Of a DNA stretch of 64,000 nucleotides, positions 24,967-33,482 are shown piece by piece. The stretch is from Flavihumibacter cheonanensis. GTDB lineage: Bacteria > Bacteroidota > Bacteroidia > Chitinophagales > Chitinophagaceae. The position numbers and the translations under genes were made by a program. The notes beneath the pieces were generated by a model. The model saw nothing but the letters and a program-made list of their open reading frames with translations, was not told where the DNA came from and made no database searches. The DNA is taken from positions 1,054,001 to 1,118,000 of the forward strand of contig NZ_JAKRWF010000001.1 of NCBI RefSeq assembly GCF_022352215.1, given 5' to 3'. Every line of letters begins with the position of its first letter. Position 1 is the stretch's first letter.

Positions 24967-27768
24967 CTAAAATACTGAAAATTGCTTCTTTTTCTCCTGT
25001 ACTGATTTGCCTGCCCCGGATGGGATCAGGTTAATAGGCAGAATAAACTGCCAGCGATTGGAGCCCATACCACCCATGCGATCGGGATCTAACAGGTAGG
25101 CATAGCGAATACCAAAGCTAACAGGTAACTGGTTCCACCACCGGGTATCAAAATAACATTCGAGTCCGGTTGATCTAAAATTAATCCAACCGGATTGCCT
25201 GAACAGTTGCGGATCTTTTGCCCTGGCCCAGTCGAAGTAAGCAGCTGCCCGCACGCGAAGCAGGTAGACAATTTGTGCGAGTCCGGCATCCGGATAAGCA
25301 ATCGGGAAATGGTAACTGATTCCACTGCGCTGCATGCGGAACAGGTTGAGGGTTTCATATCCCCGTGCAAAAGGGAAATTATTGCTGAATCGAATACCTG
25401 GCAGACTATCGCGACCACCAATTGCCCAACCCAGCACCAGGCTGTGATTGCGTGCGAATCCCGGGAAATACTGATTACCGGCAGCTAACCATTGCCGTGA
25501 GGAGTACCGATTAATGGCATTTCTGAATTGTATGCGAATGGTACCGGCCCACTTGGGAAAGATCTGCTGTCGGGCTTGCTGTGATTGAATAGCAAAAACC
25601 AACTGGTTATTCAGGTAGGAATAGGAACGATTGCCCAGGGAATCTTTTTCCGGTAACCGGAACCAGGGTTGATTGAAAACAAAATCGGATGAAACAATAA
25701 GGGAACTGAACTGCCTGCCGCTGCTCAGGTTCAGGGGCAATTGTAAACCGGCAGTTAGTTCCAGTTCATTCCAGCGGATGGTTCGATTGCGAAAAAGGGC
25801 CTGCCGGTTGAAGGTGTAATCGAAACCTGCCCGGATATAAGGAAAGAAACCACCAAAGACCGACTGGACGCCCAACCTGGTAAAGCCTTCATTTCGGTTG
25901 TAGGTGGCAGATAGATTGGTCTGGAAATTATTCAACAAGTTTTGGGAGTGGGCAGTCAGACTGAATTCAGGTTCCTCGTACCAGGGTGTCCAGCTATGAA
26001 AATTTAAAAAACCACTGATATTTTTATAAGGTTTGATTTTCAGGGATGTATCTGTTTGATAACTTAGAAAGGATATAGGTGCCTCATTATATTGAGAACC
26101 TTCCTGCTGAATCATGGGCAGGGCCAGGACTTGTTCTGCAGGAATCCATTCCTTTACTGTAACAGGATTTGTATTTAGCTTATAGCCATGCGCTGTAAAC
26201 TGCATGCTGGTGAAGGCCTGATTAAGTACAGTTGGCTGGTAGTTGCCCGTAAGCCGGTTGACGGTTTCCAGCAAAGCCAGTTTGTCATCATGGTAGAGTA
26301 CTGTCTGATCGCGGTTATTGACCGACATGGTGAAGAAAACCGAGTCGCCTACCGGCATAGGATAACCGATAATATGGTTGGACCAGTTAAAGAGAGCTTT
26401 GTGTTCACTGGTTACCAGGTCAATAGAATGAATGGTCATTTCTCCTTTTCGGTTCCTGCTGGCCGTTAGTACTGTGTTTTTAGCAAATCGGGGAAAGGAA
26501 TAGATATAACCTGAATCATTCGGAAATTCTTTCAGCAGTTTCCCATCGGCAGTCAATAAATGAAGGGAGGATTTACCGGTCGCATCCTGCAGAACGGCAA
26601 TAATGGAATCTCCGCTTGAGGAAAGCGCTGGCGTGAAATAAGTGGCGTGGGTGGTAATACGATCCTGTTTGCCGGATTGAATATCCAGCAATTTCAAATC
26701 TGAATAATCTCTCCATCCCCAGCGGGTATCAGGCTGGTATGCCGCATAGAGGATCTTACCATTGGCATAGGAAAAATAGGAATCCAGGCTTTGATCGCGC
26801 ACGCGGATCTTTTTCTCCTCACCTGTTTTTAACCTCAAATAAAATGCAGGTAATTCAGCATAACTAGAGCGTAGATACAGCAAGTCGCCATTTTCTGTGT
26901 ACACCGGATTTTCTTCATTGACAACCGGCTGAAACTTTCCGGTGTCCTGATTCAGTTCCAAGGCTTTCTTCCGAAACTCTTTGAATGTTATACCGCTATA
27001 TTGATTAACCGCTTTTTGAAAAGGATAAAATACACCTTTCATGGCGGCAGCATCATTGCTTACTTTATCCCAGAAAAAAAGTCCGTATTGTTGTTGGCCA
27101 TATTGAAGCAACAGGTAACCCAACTGGTAATGATTGGGGGTAAAATCGCGCAGGGATCCATTGCGCAGTTTCTGATACGAATACTGTTTGCCTGCTTCCT
27201 GAAGTGCATTCCAGGCATTGAAGAAAGAAGGCATACGCCCCCTGCCCTGCTCACTTAACAGGGTTTCCTGAAACACGGCATCCCCTTCAAAAAACCAGTC
27301 GGGGATGGTAATAGCATTCGCGAGTGCCTGTCCCTGTTGCCCTAACAGGAATCTGAAAACTTTTGCACCACCCCGGTTAAACCGAAGGTATTGTTGAAAA
27401 TGTCGCTGCTCGTGCAGAGCCAGTTGTTCCGGCCAGTTCAGACTGCCCAACTCAAACCCATTGATGGGGGCAGTCATATACCATTCACTGCGCAGAGGTG
27501 CCAAAGCCACATACCCGTTTGATTGGGTGGTATGGTGTTGAAGTAGAACGGGGACTCTCCTGGTTAATGGAAAAGCAGCAGCACTGTCAATCTTATCCAT
27601 GATAGAGGCCACGCGCAAGGCGGTGGAATCCCATCCGGTTGGGAAGATGACCTGGGTACGGGGCGACTTAATCTGTAACCAGCGCTGGTTAAGGGGATGG
27701 CCACCGAATTGCTGGGCATCAGCAGTTAAGAACATAAATCCGAATAAAAAAAGCAGTAGCCCTCGCAT
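24967..27768 (-). CDS. Large secreted protein: gluzincin-like peptidase domain, beta-propeller and beta-barrel
   Basis: The 933-residue protein has a signal peptide (MRGLLLFLFGFMFLTADAQ). Around residues 110-165 it shows HEQRH (H119-E120-x-x-H123) followed by WFFEGDAVFQE with Glu161, the arrangement of an HExxH zinc site with a distal Glu (peptidase MA-like fold). Residues about 280-520 look like TolB/WD-type blades (repeated YSF/SxDG/LxLLDIQSGK patterns). From about 590 to the end, alternating aromatic strands (FPYIRAGFDYTF, LNLFRMQRSGISYHF) and a final FILPINLIPSG suggest an outer-membrane barrel. I do not know a characterised protein of this architecture. Proteolytic activity is inference. 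Confidence 0.65.
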   Translation of the reverse strand: MRGLLLFLFGFMFLTADAQQFGGHPLNQRWLQIKSPRTQVIFPTGWDSTALRVASIMDKIDSAAAFPLTRRVPVLLQHHTTQSNGYVALAPLRSEWYMTAPINGFELGSLNWPEQLALHEQRHFQQYLRFNRGGAKVFRFLLGQQGQALANAITIPDWFFEGDAVFQETLLSEQGRGRMPSFFNAWNALQEAGKQYSYQKLRNGSLRDFTPNHYQLGYLLLQYGQQQYGLFFWDKVSNDAAAMKGVFYPFQKAVNQYSGITFKEFRKKALELNQDTGKFQPVVNEENPVYTENGDLLYLRSSYAELPAFYLRLKTGEEKKIRVRDQSLDSYFSYANGKILYAAYQPDTRWGWRDYSDLKLLDIQSGKQDRITTHATYFTPALSSSGDSIIAVLQDATGKSSLHLLTADGKLLKEFPNDSGYIYSFPRFAKNTVLTASRNRKGEMTIHSIDLVTSEHKALFNWSNHIIGYPMPVGDSVFFTMSVNNRDQTVLYHDDKLALLETVNRLTGNYQPTVLNQAFTSMQFTAHGYKLNTNPVTVKEWIPAEQVLALPMIQQEGSQYNEAPISFLSYQTDTSLKIKPYKNISGFLNFHSWTPWYEEPEFSLTAHSQNLLNNFQTNLSATYNRNEGFTRLGVQSVFGGFFPYIRAGFDYTFNRQALFRNRTIRWNELELTAGLQLPLNLSSGRQFSSLIVSSDFVFNQPWFRLPEKDSLGNRSYSYLNNQLVFAIQSQQARQQIFPKWAGTIRIQFRNAINRYSSRQWLAAGNQYFPGFARNHSLVLGWAIGGRDSLPGIRFSNNFPFARGYETLNLFRMQRSGISYHFPIAYPDAGLAQIVYLLRVRAAAYFDWARAKDPQLFRQSGWINFRSTGLECYFDTRWWNQLPVSFGIRYAYLLDPDRMGGMGSNRWQFILPINLIPSGAGKSVQEKKKQFSVF

Positions 27769-27784
27769 GTTGTAAATTCTATCT

Positions 27785-27816
27785 CAATATTAATTCACTA
27801 ATTTCAGCAGAGCAAA
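27785..27816 (-). promoter_or_regulatory. Candidate promoter of the peptidase/propeller/barrel gene
   Basis: On the minus strand, TTTG (27816-27813), a 20-nt spacer and TAATATTG (27792-27785, one mismatch to TAnnTTTG) precede the ATG at 27768 by 16 nt. Confidence 0.45.
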
Positions 27817-27824
27817 CCTCTTCT

Positions 27825-28532
27825 ATGGAATTGTTGGCCCTTGCATTGGCTCCCGGTATCGCGATCATGTGGTTTATTTATTCAGCAGATAAACTGGAAA
27901 AGGAACCACTGAAAGCGTTGATTATTTCATTTTTATTAGGGATGCTGGCAATATTGCCCACTTTGCTGGCTGAAACTGCCGGGGTTCACCTGCTGGATCA
28001 GCTTCTGCCCAAAGAGGGATGGCTTTATTACAGTTTACTCGCTTTTGTAGTGGTGGCTTTTACAGAAGAACTGATGAAGTGGCTGATGGTTCGTGTGTAT
28101 GCCTACAAGCGCGCTTTTTTCAATGAACCCTTTGATGGCATCGTGTATGGCGTGATGGTTTCTATGGGATTTGCCACGCTTGAAAATATCGGTTATGTAT
28201 TACAGTTTGGCTGGCAAACCGGTTTGATGCGAATGGTATTGGCGGTTCCGGCCCATGCCACCTTTGGTGTATTGATGGGGTATTATTTTGGGCTGGCGCG
28301 ATTCGTGGGAAAGGAAAGGGAATGGGGCCTCAAGATCAGGGGACTTCTCTTAGCTGTTCTATTTCATGGCCTGTACGATCTGTTTCTGTTGGTTCAGCAG
28401 GACAATACGATCACCGCCAGGGTCTCCTCCGGCCTGCTTTTTGGAACAGCGGTACTTTCCTTTTTGGTGGCAGTAAAACTTTCCTGGCAAGCCATTAAAT
28501 TGCATCAGGAAATTGCGTTAAAAAATGAGTGA
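27825..28532 (+). CDS. PrsW family intramembrane metalloprotease
   Basis: A 235-residue integral membrane protein with about seven to eight helices. It has the PrsW motifs EELMK (EExxK, in VAFTEELMKW), HATFG, and FHGLYD, which together form the zinc site of this CAAX/ABI-related family. PrsW in Bacillus starts cleavage of the anti-sigma factor RsiW; the target here is not known and no sigma/anti-sigma pair is in the window. The stop overlaps the start of the GNAT gene by 8 nt, so the two are translated from one mRNA. Confidence 0.85.
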   Translation: MELLALALAPGIAIMWFIYSADKLEKEPLKALIISFLLGMLAILPTLLAETAGVHLLDQLLPKEGWLYYSLLAFVVVAFTEELMKWLMVRVYAYKRAFFNEPFDGIVYGVMVSMGFATLENIGYVLQFGWQTGLMRMVLAVPAHATFGVLMGYYFGLARFVGKEREWGLKIRGLLLAVLFHGLYDLFLLVQQDNTITARVSSGLLFGTAVLSFLVAVKLSWQAIKLHQEIALKNE

Positions 28533-29025
28533 AGCATTAGTTATTAGAAGTGCGGACGAGGATGATATTCCAACCATCGGTTACCTGGCACATACCATCT
28601 GGCCGGAAGTATACAGTTCCATTATTCCACAAGAGCAGATTCAGTATATGCTTAAGCTGATGTATAGTCCGGATTCGCTGGAGCAGCAGATGGGAACCCA
28701 GGAACACCAGTTTATCATTGCTGAAATTGAAGGCCAGGAAGTTGGCTTTGCAGCCTATAGTAAATTGAAGGACGCAACCTGGAAATTACACAAGCTCTAT
28801 GTACTGCCCTCCATGCATGGGAAAGGAATTGGTCGCGCTTTACTGGATATGGTAGAAGAAGAAGTGCGCACCCATCAGGGCGCGCACCTGGTTCTGAATG
28901 TGAACAAACAAAACAAAGCTGTTCGGTTTTATACTTCCATGGGCTTCGAAATTGAAGAGGAAGTTGTCCTTGATATTGGTAATGGGTTCGTCATGGATGA
29001 TTATATCATGGGGAAGGATGTTTAG
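28525..29025 (+). CDS. GNAT family N-acetyltransferase
   Basis: A 166-residue single-domain GCN5-related acetyltransferase. The acetyl-CoA binding motif A is LYVLPSMHGKGIGRALLD (Q/RxxGxG/A as HGKGIG), followed by LNVNKQNKAVRFYTSMGFEIEEE, the usual motif B. It is full length and has no signal peptide. The 8-nt overlap with the PrsW-family gene suggests coupled expression. The acceptor, whether protein or small molecule, cannot be told from sequence. Confidence 0.88.
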   Translation: MSEALVIRSADEDDIPTIGYLAHTIWPEVYSSIIPQEQIQYMLKLMYSPDSLEQQMGTQEHQFIIAEIEGQEVGFAAYSKLKDATWKLHKLYVLPSMHGKGIGRALLDMVEEEVRTHQGAHLVLNVNKQNKAVRFYTSMGFEIEEEVVLDIGNGFVMDDYIMGKDV

Positions 29026-31364
29026 TTTCCTCTGCGTTCTGGTCGGGAGTTTCCTCCTGGATTCCTTTGTCCACCACCACCATTCGGCCGGCCCTGGTTA
29101 CCACCAGATGGACGAGATGGTGCTTCTCTTCTAATTTCCGGCCTGCGTTGTTGAGGTTCATTTCGGCTGATCTGCGGGCGACCTGAACGTTCCATTCTCT
29201 CCGGACCACTAGGCCGGGTGATTGGAGCTCGTTGTCCCGGTTGATTCTGTGGCCGGTTTCCTGTATTACCCTGGTTCCCCTGGTTACCCGGACGATAAGT
29301 TCTGTCGGGCCGGTTGGTATTGCCATAACTATTATTGCGGTTGGGATTCACCCGGCCAGGTTCTGTAGTTCTGTTAGGAGTATTGTTCCGGTTATTGTAT
29401 TCGCGATCTCTGTTGCTACCATAATAATTCCGGTTGGGCCTTACACCTGGATTGGAGTTACCATTGTAGCGATCATTGTTGTTCCTGTTATTGTAATTAC
29501 CGGAATAATTACCACCGTAATATCTGCGGTTATCCCTGGTAGTTATAGCAGGCCTCGAATGATAGACATTGTTGTACCGGTAGTTACGATAATTGTTTCC
29601 GTAATAATAATTGTTTACAATCAGGGTGTTGTTTCGGTATCCATAATAGCCATAGTGACGATAGCGGGGTGCGCAATAAGCGGGGCGATATACTGAAGGA
29701 CCCCACCAGCCACCATGCCAGTGATTCCAGGGGCGATGGTAACCATATCCCACATTAAACCAGCCGGTACGATAGCCAAAACCGATTGACCAGCCATACC
29801 AGGGGGTATAGTGCATATTGAAACCCCAGGTAAAAGGTCTTGGATAATAATAGCGGCGGAACCAGGGACGATAATAAAATCCGGTACCATATACTACGGT
29901 AGGACCATAAACAAAAGTATTCAGGTAACCCGGGGTATATCCCATATAGATGTAATCCGGATGCACATCATAGATATACACATATTTGACAGGATAAACC
30001 GGGTAACGGGCAGGGATCAGATCCACTTCATCCGGACGAACAGTACTCACTACCCAGGGACCATTAGGAGCTCCTGACTGGAACCATACTCCATTGTCTA
30101 CCAGGTAATACCTGCGTTTATAGCGAATTACAGTTGCGTTTGTATTGACTGCATAATCCATGCGGGTACCTTCAATGGATTGAAATTCCGGATCACCATC
30201 ATAGTCAACCGAAGCGGTAGCAGTTCTTCGGTCAACCTTGGCCGTTTGAGGAAGCTCGGCATCCATCAGCGCATTGCGGGATGCAGGGGTATTCGGCACA
30301 CTGGCTAATACATTGTCTTTAGGAGAACCTACGGGAATATTGGCAAAATCCTGTGGCAACTGTTCGGCAGGAATATATTGCCAGTTTCCTTTTAAAGATG
30401 CAGAACGATACCATCTTCCAGAAAGGAGAACATAATATTGTTGTGAATTCACATCCATGAACAATTCATTCGGTGAATTCTCTACGTATAATAGATTGGT
30501 ATTGGAGATAGGACTAAAGTCAGCTTCTCCCCTGCTTTGAATCAGTTCAGCAGGTTCGGTACTTACGAGCACTTCTGCAACCGGACCTTTGTATTCATCT
30601 TCATCAAACTCTGAATCAAATTCTGGTTTTTCAGCAGTCTCCTGGCTCTTTTCAGCGTTTGCTTTAACATCCGCAGCAATGCGATCCAGGTTAGAAGGTG
30701 GATTGGCAGTATAGGTAAAGGACTGATCCAGCCGGTTGGCTGAATACCAGTAATTGCCTCCGTAGATATGGATTTTCCCATTGCTTTTCACAATGGTATT
30801 GGGTGAGTTCACCACTGCTTCAACGCCCCAGTTCTCATTCTTTTGCCAGATGGGATTGCCATCTACGATTACCAGCAAACTGGGTTTATCCCGATAGATG
30901 AGTTTGGGAGGTTTGTTATTGAAATCGCCGGCCAGTTTTTCTTTTTGCTGTTGCAATTCCAATCCCTTTTTCAGCTGGTCTTTGGAAAACAGGACGCGCT
31001 GTTCAGGAATAGCCTGCTCGAGATCCCTGGAGAGACGGCCTGTTGTAGCTTCGTCTATTTCGGCTGGAAATTTCAAAGCCGAGACCGTCATCCGCATAAA
31101 ACGCTCATAAGAACCTTGTTCCTGGGTGTAGGCAGTTGCCCATAAGGTCCCAAAAACCGGTTCGCCGGATTCATTGCGATAGTAGGCTACCGCAGATTGA
31201 AAGACCAGTTCACCGGAGTTGTGCCTGGTGGGCTGAGGTTCATACACTTTAAGGCGATCGCCCCCTGAAAGGTCAAAGCTGACCGGCCAGGATTGGGCAA
31301 AACTTCCGGTTGCAGTCACGAGGAAGGCAAACAGGAAACCGGAAAATAGGTAAAGCTGGCGCAT
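29022..31364 (-). CDS. Exported hypothetical protein with Tyr/Trp-rich and Asn/Arg/Gly-rich low-complexity C-terminus
   Basis: A 780-residue protein with a signal peptide ending GSFAQ. Residues about 25-430 are ordinary in composition and contain two or three short repeats built around a tyrosine-rich strand pair (QQYYVLLSGRWYRS, KRRYYLVDNGVWFQS) followed by GxW. Residues about 440-560 are dominated by Tyr, Trp, Pro and Gly (FYYRPWFRRYYYPRPF). The last 220 residues are Asn/Arg/Gly/Pro-rich with almost no hydrophobic residues and look disordered. The family is not recognised. The repeats may bind carbohydrate or the cell surface; this is a guess. The 3' end overlaps the GNAT gene by 4 nt. Confidence 0.7.
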   Translation of the reverse strand: MRQLYLFSGFLFAFLVTATGSFAQSWPVSFDLSGGDRLKVYEPQPTRHNSGELVFQSAVAYYRNESGEPVFGTLWATAYTQEQGSYERFMRMTVSALKFPAEIDEATTGRLSRDLEQAIPEQRVLFSKDQLKKGLELQQQKEKLAGDFNNKPPKLIYRDKPSLLVIVDGNPIWQKNENWGVEAVVNSPNTIVKSNGKIHIYGGNYWYSANRLDQSFTYTANPPSNLDRIAADVKANAEKSQETAEKPEFDSEFDEDEYKGPVAEVLVSTEPAELIQSRGEADFSPISNTNLLYVENSPNELFMDVNSQQYYVLLSGRWYRSASLKGNWQYIPAEQLPQDFANIPVGSPKDNVLASVPNTPASRNALMDAELPQTAKVDRRTATASVDYDGDPEFQSIEGTRMDYAVNTNATVIRYKRRYYLVDNGVWFQSGAPNGPWVVSTVRPDEVDLIPARYPVYPVKYVYIYDVHPDYIYMGYTPGYLNTFVYGPTVVYGTGFYYRPWFRRYYYPRPFTWGFNMHYTPWYGWSIGFGYRTGWFNVGYGYHRPWNHWHGGWWGPSVYRPAYCAPRYRHYGYYGYRNNTLIVNNYYYGNNYRNYRYNNVYHSRPAITTRDNRRYYGGNYSGNYNNRNNNDRYNGNSNPGVRPNRNYYGSNRDREYNNRNNTPNRTTEPGRVNPNRNNSYGNTNRPDRTYRPGNQGNQGNTGNRPQNQPGQRAPITRPSGPERMERSGRPQISRNEPQQRRPEIRREAPSRPSGGNQGRPNGGGGQRNPGGNSRPERRGN

Positions 31365-31451
31365 AATTGAAGCTTTAGGTTAACCAATGTACTTCAATAG
31401 ACCATCATTGATGGCCAGCGTTTAAGAGCAAATGACGCTTTAACGTAGATT

Positions 31452-32225
31452 TTACAAACCCAGGGCGGCCTGCTTCATGCTGGCAGCTCTTTCCCTACCG
31501 AGATACCGTTCAATCAGGTAATGAATAAGGTAAATCAGCGGCGTGCAAAGAATAGCGATGGTGAACTTGTAGGTGTAGCCAACCATCGCGATAGCGGTGA
31601 CTCTGGGAAAACTGAAACCCAACGAAAAATACAGGTAGATATAAGATACAACAACAGTATCAATGAGTTGAGAAAAGAGAGTGGAGACCGTAGCGCGCAT
31701 CCAGATTCTTTTTTCTCCCGTGAATCGTTTGATCTGGCGAAAAACAGTAGCGTCGGTTAATTGTCCCACCAGGAAAGCTGTTAAAGACGCGATGATAATA
31801 TTCATGCCCTGGCCCAGGATCTGGGTATAGGCAGCCTGCATATCGGGTACGCCTTTATCGGTTTGAGACACCTGCCACCAATCAGCGGGCGCCATGGAAA
31901 TGGAGAAATAAAAAACAAAAAAGGCAAAGCTGATGAGTCCGGCTGTAAGCACAGAGAGAAACCGAACTCCCCTGACTCCATAATATTCATTAATAATATC
32001 GGTCATGATAAACACCACCGGCCAGGGCAGCACTCCCACTGAAAGATCAAACGCAAGGCCGGATTCCCCCAGCAGTGTGAAATTGGCTTTTTCAATACCC
32101 AGGGTGGATTCTAGTGAAAAGATTTTCACCCCGATAATTTCAGCAATCACGGCATTGGCAATGAAGAAGCCTGCCAGGATGATGAACAATCGGGAAGATT
32201 TATCTTTAACGATGTGGTGGATCAT
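31452..32225 (-). CDS. Queuosine precursor transporter (YhhQ/VUT family, COG1738)
   Basis: A 257-residue membrane protein with about six to seven helices. Its pattern is that of the YhhQ family: an early helix with AxxIGVKIF, then PWPVVFIMTDIINEYYG and a conserved GQLTDATVFRQIK, ending with PLIYLIHYLIERYLG. Family members import queuine or preQ0/preQ1 for tRNA queuosine (family knowledge). I moved the start to ATG 32225; the longer frame to 32501 antisenses other sequence and lacks homology-like content. The ATG overlaps the stop of the small membrane protein upstream by 4 nt (ATGA). Confidence 0.85.
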   Translation of the reverse strand: MIHHIVKDKSSRLFIILAGFFIANAVIAEIIGVKIFSLESTLGIEKANFTLLGESGLAFDLSVGVLPWPVVFIMTDIINEYYGVRGVRFLSVLTAGLISFAFFVFYFSISMAPADWWQVSQTDKGVPDMQAAYTQILGQGMNIIIASLTAFLVGQLTDATVFRQIKRFTGEKRIWMRATVSTLFSQLIDTVVVSYIYLYFSLGFSFPRVTAIAMVGYTYKFTIAILCTPLIYLIHYLIERYLGRERAASMKQAALGL

Positions 32226-32494
32226 ACAAGGAGTAAATACAATTGAACTAAAATAACGATTACATTCAGTATGCTGATTATGTTTATTTCGGGACGGGAT
32301 TTCTTTACCAGTCCCAGATAAACAAAACTGGCCATCCAGGCGAGATTGAGTGCGACAGAAACAACCAATCCGGTTATCAGGATCATTGATTCGGTTACAC
32401 TTCCCTGTAAGAGGGGGAAATAGCGCATCAGGAAGGAGATCAGGAAAGCCAGGTTGCCAATCGCCGCTAATTTGTTCAATTGAGAAAAAGCCAT
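32222..32494 (-). CDS. Small integral membrane protein (90 residues), coupled to the queuosine precursor transporter
   Basis: The product has three predicted transmembrane helices (about 11-31, 36-61 and 72-90) and a short basic loop (LVKKSRPE) between the second and third. The stop codon shares an ATGA overlap with the transporter start, so the gene is real and translationally coupled. No known family is recognised; it might be an accessory subunit of the transporter or simply a cotranscribed gene. It starts 29 nt from the divergent GT2 gene at 32524. Confidence 0.65.
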   Translation of the reverse strand: MAFSQLNKLAAIGNLAFLISFLMRYFPLLQGSVTESMILITGLVVSVALNLAWMASFVYLGLVKKSRPEINIISILNVIVILVQLYLLLV

Positions 32495-32523
32495 ACGGCA
32501 AAAATCAGTTTAATTTGTGTTTC

Positions 32524-33441
32524 ATGTTGGGATTCAGCATAATAATTATAACGTATAACCGTCCGGGTGATACCCTGGAGCTGTTGGACAGCCTGCTGCG
32601 GCTGGATCAACGGGAACGATATTTATCAGATGTTGTTTTGCTGAACAATGCATCCACAGAAGATTACGGTTTAGTGCACAGGTATTTGCAGGTACATCCG
32701 GAACTGCCGGTTCAGTTTATAGATGCACCGGGGAATTTGGGTGTGGCGGGAGGACGAAATTTTGCAGTGCCGCATAGCAAAGCAGAATGGATGTTGTTCC
32801 TGGACGATGATGTGGTGGTTGAAGATCCGCAGTTCCTGGTTAAACTTTGGGAAGCAGTGAACCAACCCTTTGCGGCAGATCGTGCATTGGGAGCCATGGG
32901 TTGTAAAGTGCGGTATTATGATAACCGCGAAATACAGGTAACTGCCTTTCCACATAAGAATTTTGAAAAGTATAAAGACAGGGATCGGTTTTTAACAGCC
33001 TACTATGTAGGCTGCGCACATGTCATAAAAAAGGAAGCCTGGCGTGCGGCGGGTGATTATCCCACTGATTTTTTTTACGGGATGGAAGAATATGATTTGA
33101 GTTACCGGATCCTGGATGCAGGTTATTGCATCGGTTATGATGGGCGCGCAGAGTTGTTTCACAAGGAATCACCACTTGGCCGGAAACCCAGGCCGGTACA
33201 GTTATCCATGATGTGGGTGAACAAATCCAAAGTGGCCTGGAAATACCTGCCGGTAGGTTATTTTATCACAACAGCTTTTTTATGGTCTGGATTTTACCTT
33301 CGGAAATCCGGCTTTGATTTCAGGTTTTTCTTTTCGAGTATCGCGGCTATTTTAAAAATACCCTTCCGGATAAAGAAAACACCCGTGAGCCGGTTGGTCA
33401 GGAACTATCTCAAAGCTGTGGAAGCGCGGTTATGGTTCTGA
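32524..33441 (+). CDS. Glycosyltransferase family 2 (GT-A fold)
   Basis: A 305-residue GT2 enzyme. The N-terminus FSIIIITYNRPGDTLELLDSL is the nucleotide-sugar-binding strand. The DxD-type metal site is LDDDVV near residue 98, with APGNLGVAGGRN just before it. A C-terminal hydrophobic stretch (PVGYFITTAFLWSGFYL) suggests membrane association, as in rhamnosyltransferase-like proteins of this group. The frame can be extended to 32350, but that part is antisense to the small membrane protein. The sugar donor is unknown. It precedes the YfhO gene by 41 nt. Confidence 0.85.
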   Translation: MLGFSIIIITYNRPGDTLELLDSLLRLDQRERYLSDVVLLNNASTEDYGLVHRYLQVHPELPVQFIDAPGNLGVAGGRNFAVPHSKAEWMLFLDDDVVVEDPQFLVKLWEAVNQPFAADRALGAMGCKVRYYDNREIQVTAFPHKNFEKYKDRDRFLTAYYVGCAHVIKKEAWRAAGDYPTDFFYGMEEYDLSYRILDAGYCIGYDGRAELFHKESPLGRKPRPVQLSMMWVNKSKVAWKYLPVGYFITTAFLWSGFYLRKSGFDFRFFFSSIAAILKIPFRIKKTPVSRLVRNYLKAVEARLWF

Positions 33442-33482
33442 AAATATGTCTTATTTTGCCGGCTTAAAACTGAAAAGCTCGT

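Noticed and set aside
29232-29696. Very hydrophobic 154-codon plus-strand frame that looks like a membrane protein
   Set aside because: It is the reverse of the Asn/Arg/Gly/Tyr-rich tail; Asn and Tyr codons read backwards give Ile and Val. Artefact of composition.
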